A model generated the notes under the pieces. That model was not told the origin of the DNA. It saw only the letters and a program-made list of their open reading frames with translations, and made no database searches. 64,000 bases of DNA from Mangrovibacter phragmitis (GTDB lineage Bacteria > Pseudomonadota > Gammaproteobacteria > Enterobacterales > Enterobacteriaceae), in contig NZ_LYRP01000006.1 of the NCBI RefSeq assembly GCF_001655675.1, positions 30,861-94,860 of the forward strand. Reading direction: 5' to 3'. Made by a program: the position numbers and the translations under genes. This document shows positions 61,688 through 64,000 of the stretch, one piece after another. The number at the start of each line of letters is the position of its first letter. The stretch's first letter is position 1.

Positions 61688-62170
61688 ATGGCTACGACCA
61701 CTACCCAGACTCACCCGTTATTTACCTTTCCCCTGAGTGCCATAACAGATTTTACCGGGCTGGCGAGCTACTGTGAAAATATTGCAGACGCGCTGCCAGA
61801 AACCCACGACACCACGTTAAAAATGGCACTGTTTGGGCGTCTTAATACTTGCCTTACGGTGCTACAGCCCACGCTGTTGGATCCGGTGCCGGAACATCTT
61901 GTAGAAAGCCTGACAGTGGACACTCTCCCGGTGACTTCCCCACAGTTAGCACCAGACTGTACTGCGCTCTGCCGCTATGCCATGGCGCTGGTACAAACTC
62001 TGATGCAGCAAGGGCTTCCCCCGGAAACGGAGCAACAACTGACGGGGTTGCTGTCGGAGTTAATTAATTACTTTGCCGCAGAAATGAAAGCGCCACGCTG
62101 GCTGCGTACTGAACAGGGTGTGGTAAATATTGAAACGGCTGTTTCCTGGCAGGGTTGTGTGTTGCCGTAA
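61688..62170 (+). CDS. Unknown protein behind the C4-like leader
   Basis: 160 residues from ATG 61688 with GAGG eight bases upstream. The first residues 'MATTTTQTHPLF' resemble the N-terminus of Icd-like proteins that follow C4 RNAs, while the body is unrelated to them. It looks soluble and helical ('LLDPVPEHLVESLTVDTLPV', 'YAMALVQTLMQQGLPPETEQ', 'LTGLLSELINYFAAEM'), with Cys residues near 29, 54 and 98-102. The family is not recognised. Position between the phage-like leader and vgrG gives no clear role. It may be a cargo gene of a lost satellite prophage. Confidence 0.6.
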   Translation: MATTTTQTHPLFTFPLSAITDFTGLASYCENIADALPETHDTTLKMALFGRLNTCLTVLQPTLLDPVPEHLVESLTVDTLPVTSPQLAPDCTALCRYAMALVQTLMQQGLPPETEQQLTGLLSELINYFAAEMKAPRWLRTEQGVVNIETAVSWQGCVLP

Positions 62171-62585
62171 CAGCGAAAACAACAAACCGCCTTCGGTGAA
62201 CGGCACCACAAAAGTTGGGTACCCACTGAGTAACGGGCTGTTCATCAGGGCGGTTTTTAATACGGGGCAAGGGGTATTCAGAGTAAGGGGCTGGTGTTTT
62301 TCGCTGTTCTGCTATATCTGCGCATCATCTGCTTACCTCCTTTTTCAGTTAAATAAACTTAAGAATTTTCTAGTTATGGATTAAAGATCTGTAAAATACA
62401 TCATTTATAGATCGTTATGCCATTATCATCCGTAAAGAACTGTAGTGTGCGACACGCAGACAGTGACAGACAGAGAGATGAGATGGCTGATAGTTTCCAG
62501 AACGAAACGCCCGGAGCAAGGCATGCCCGGTGGTGGGGCGGTCTGTATCAAGAGCAGCCTTACCGATATAAAGGGAGTTAACACC
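62171..62585. other. Intergenic region upstream of vgrG
   Basis: About 415 bp. AAACCGCC (62183-62190) and GGCGGTTT (62249-62256) followed by TTAA could terminate the upstream gene, though with a loop of nearly 60 bases. The AT-rich stretch 62330-62420 is the likeliest place for the vgrG promoter. The 160 bases before the ATG form a long leader. Confidence 0.4.
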
Positions 62586-64000
62586 ATGAATCTGACAGGG
62601 ATGCGCAACACGCTCACCCGCAACACCCTGAACCGCTACCGCCTCACCATACCTTCCTGCAGCGCTGACACCGATGTGGAAGATTTCCGTGGCGAAGAGG
62701 CGATGAGCGCGCTTTACCGCTACACCATCAGGTTTACCAGTACCGACAAAAACATTGATGCCCGCCAGCTCCTGGCCAAACCCGCAACACTGACGATGGG
62801 CGCAGGCAACCTGCTTTCCCTGGCAGACCGCAAAGTGGTACACGGGGTTATCACGCATTTCACCCGCACCGGCGGCTCCGCAGATGAAGCGAAGTACAGC
62901 ATTGTACTGGAACCTTTTATTGCACTGCTGGCTAACCAGTTCCGTACTCACCGCTTTTTCGTCAACAAATCGGTGCCGGAAGTGGTGGCAGAGGTCCTGC
63001 GGGAGCACCGCCTGAATGGCTGGGAATATGAGTTTATCCTCAGCCACGACTACCCGAAACGTGAACAGATTAACCAGTACCAGGAAAACGACCTGGCGTT
63101 TATTGAGCGCCTGCTGGCTGAACTGGGGATTTTTTACTTCTTCACCCTGCACCCGGAAACACAAACCGAAGTGGTGAACTTTGCCGACAGGCCGGGCGCC
63201 TGGTTCTTCGGGAAAAAACTGCCGTTAAACAGCCCGTCCGGCGCTAACGATAATGGCGCAGACTCGGTATGGGATGTTCATGTTACGCAGAATGTGGCGG
63301 TGCGCTCGGTTACCGCCGGTGACTACAACCACCGTGAAGCACAACGGGTGTTGCTCTCGGAGCCCGCCGACATGACCCGGGGCGACGGCGAGGGTGTCAC
63401 CTGGGGGGATGTCTACCACCACCGGCCACGGCACCAGGCGCGCGGAGATAACATTAACCCGGCGCCTGAAACCGGCCACTTCTGGGCGCGCCTGGAGCAT
63501 GAACGCTTTTTATCAGACCAGACCCGGGTAACGGGCCGCAGTACCGACCATACACTCAGCCCGGCGCAGGTTCTGGTTATCACTGAGGCGGCCATGCCAC
63601 CCACACTGCCCCGGGAAACAGAAAACGGCGTGGTGATTATCAGCACGGTTTACACCGCCAGCCGCCAGAACGCCCTGCAGGTGGCGTGGTCAGCCATGCC
63701 TTTCTTTGAGAACCGCTGCTGGCGCCCGGCGGCGAGGCCTCGCCCGGTGGTCAGTGGCACCCTGATGGCGCGGGTGACCAGCGCCAAACCCGACGACATC
63801 TACGCCTGGCAGGATGCCTCGGGCCTGTACCGGGTAAAGTTTGATGCCGACCGCGACGACAAACGCAAAGGTATGGAAAGTATGCCGGTGCGTCTGGCGA
63901 AACCTTATGGCGGGCACAAATATGGTTTCCACTTCCCGCTGGTTCAGGGCACCGAAGTGGCGATAGCCTTTCACGAAGGCGACCCGGACCGGCCGTATAT
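62586..64000 (+). CDS. vgrG: Type VI secretion spike protein VgrG (TssI), N-terminal part
   Basis: Partial gene running off the right edge; 471 residues visible. AAGGGAG lies eight bases before the ATG. The gp27-like part begins around residue 15 ('RNTLNRYRLTIPSC', 'ALYRYTIRFTS', 'FVNKSVPEVVAEVLREHRLN', 'NDLAFIERLLAELGIFYFF'). The gp5 OB-fold starts near 385 ('VSGTLMARVTSAKPDDIYAW', 'GLYRVKFDADRDD', 'PLVQGTEVAIAFHEGDPDRP'). VgrG trimers tip the T6SS tube and carry effectors. Whether it has a C-terminal effector extension cannot be seen. It may deliver the VasX-like effector at 26939-29539. Confidence 0.95.
   Translation, partial: MNLTGMRNTLTRNTLNRYRLTIPSCSADTDVEDFRGEEAMSALYRYTIRFTSTDKNIDARQLLAKPATLTMGAGNLLSLADRKVVHGVITHFTRTGGSADEAKYSIVLEPFIALLANQFRTHRFFVNKSVPEVVAEVLREHRLNGWEYEFILSHDYPKREQINQYQENDLAFIERLLAELGIFYFFTLHPETQTEVVNFADRPGAWFFGKKLPLNSPSGANDNGADSVWDVHVTQNVAVRSVTAGDYNHREAQRVLLSEPADMTRGDGEGVTWGDVYHHRPRHQARGDNINPAPETGHFWARLEHERFLSDQTRVTGRSTDHTLSPAQVLVITEAAMPPTLPRETENGVVIISTVYTASRQNALQVAWSAMPFFENRCWRPAARPRPVVSGTLMARVTSAKPDDIYAWQDASGLYRVKFDADRDDKRKGMESMPVRLAKPYGGHKYGFHFPLVQGTEVAIAFHEGDPDRPY

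Overview
The window looks like chromosomal DNA of an enterobacterium (Enterobacterales, probably Enterobacteriaceae). AdeP, YieH, YghU, the PhnF-P enzymes, CitC-G and YjiG/YjiH-like proteins all closely resemble their Escherichia/Klebsiella counterparts as I remember them. The mix of loci does not match E. coli, Salmonella or Klebsiella order, so I do not name a genus. No rRNA, tRNA, CRISPR array or intact insertion sequence was seen.

Layout, left to right. (1) 1-5.2 kb: the start of a heme-utilisation gene (hmuS, reading off the left edge), a Fur box, a phosphopantetheinyl-transferase-like gene whose catalytic KE pair is altered, the adenine permease adeP, the phosphatase yieH, a small putative lipoprotein and a LuxR-like regulator. 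(2) 5.3-17.1 kb: an orphan DppA-like binding protein, then a citrate fermentation locus. Here citAB (minus strand) face an operon of a 2-hydroxycarboxylate transporter, a fumarylacetoacetate-hydrolase (FAH) family enzyme and citCDEFXG. No oxaloacetate decarboxylase (oadGAB) genes lie between the transporter and citC; the FAH-family gene occupies that place. (3) 17.4-23.7 kb: a lipoprotein, yghU, separate EAL and GGDEF genes flanking a 1 kb gap, a GNAT acetyltransferase and a LysR regulator. (4) 23.7-29.5 kb: a VasX-like type VI secretion effector followed by three tandem paralogous membrane proteins, probably immunity proteins, repeated at exactly 1084 bp.

(5) 30.4-41.8 kb: a complete carbon-phosphorus lyase locus in the order phnFGHIJKLMNP-CDE1E2. 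It has no phnO, and Pho-box-like repeats lie in front of both phnF and phnC. (6) 42.0-48.8 kb: a copper/silver efflux operon (small His-rich protein, cusF, cusC, cusB with a fused C-terminal CusF domain, cusA). (7) 49.0-52.9 kb: a four-gene cluster of circularly permuted ATP-grasp, alpha-E, transglutaminase-like and Anbu proteasome-like proteins. (8) 53.1-56.8 kb: a LysR regulator diverging from yjiH-yjiG and an M20 amidohydrolase. (9) 56.9-61.1 kb: a NicO-family metal exporter and a persulfide module (CoA-disulfide-reductase/rhodanese fusion, ArsR-type BigR-like sensor, two YeeE/YedE half-transporters). (10) 61.4-64 kb: a phage-type regulatory remnant resembling the ash/C4 RNA region of P4-like elements, an unknown gene behind it, and a vgrG running off the right edge.

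Functional assignments rest on recognised motifs and remembered family sequences, with no database search. Start codons were chosen by ribosome binding site and family length; alternatives are stated.
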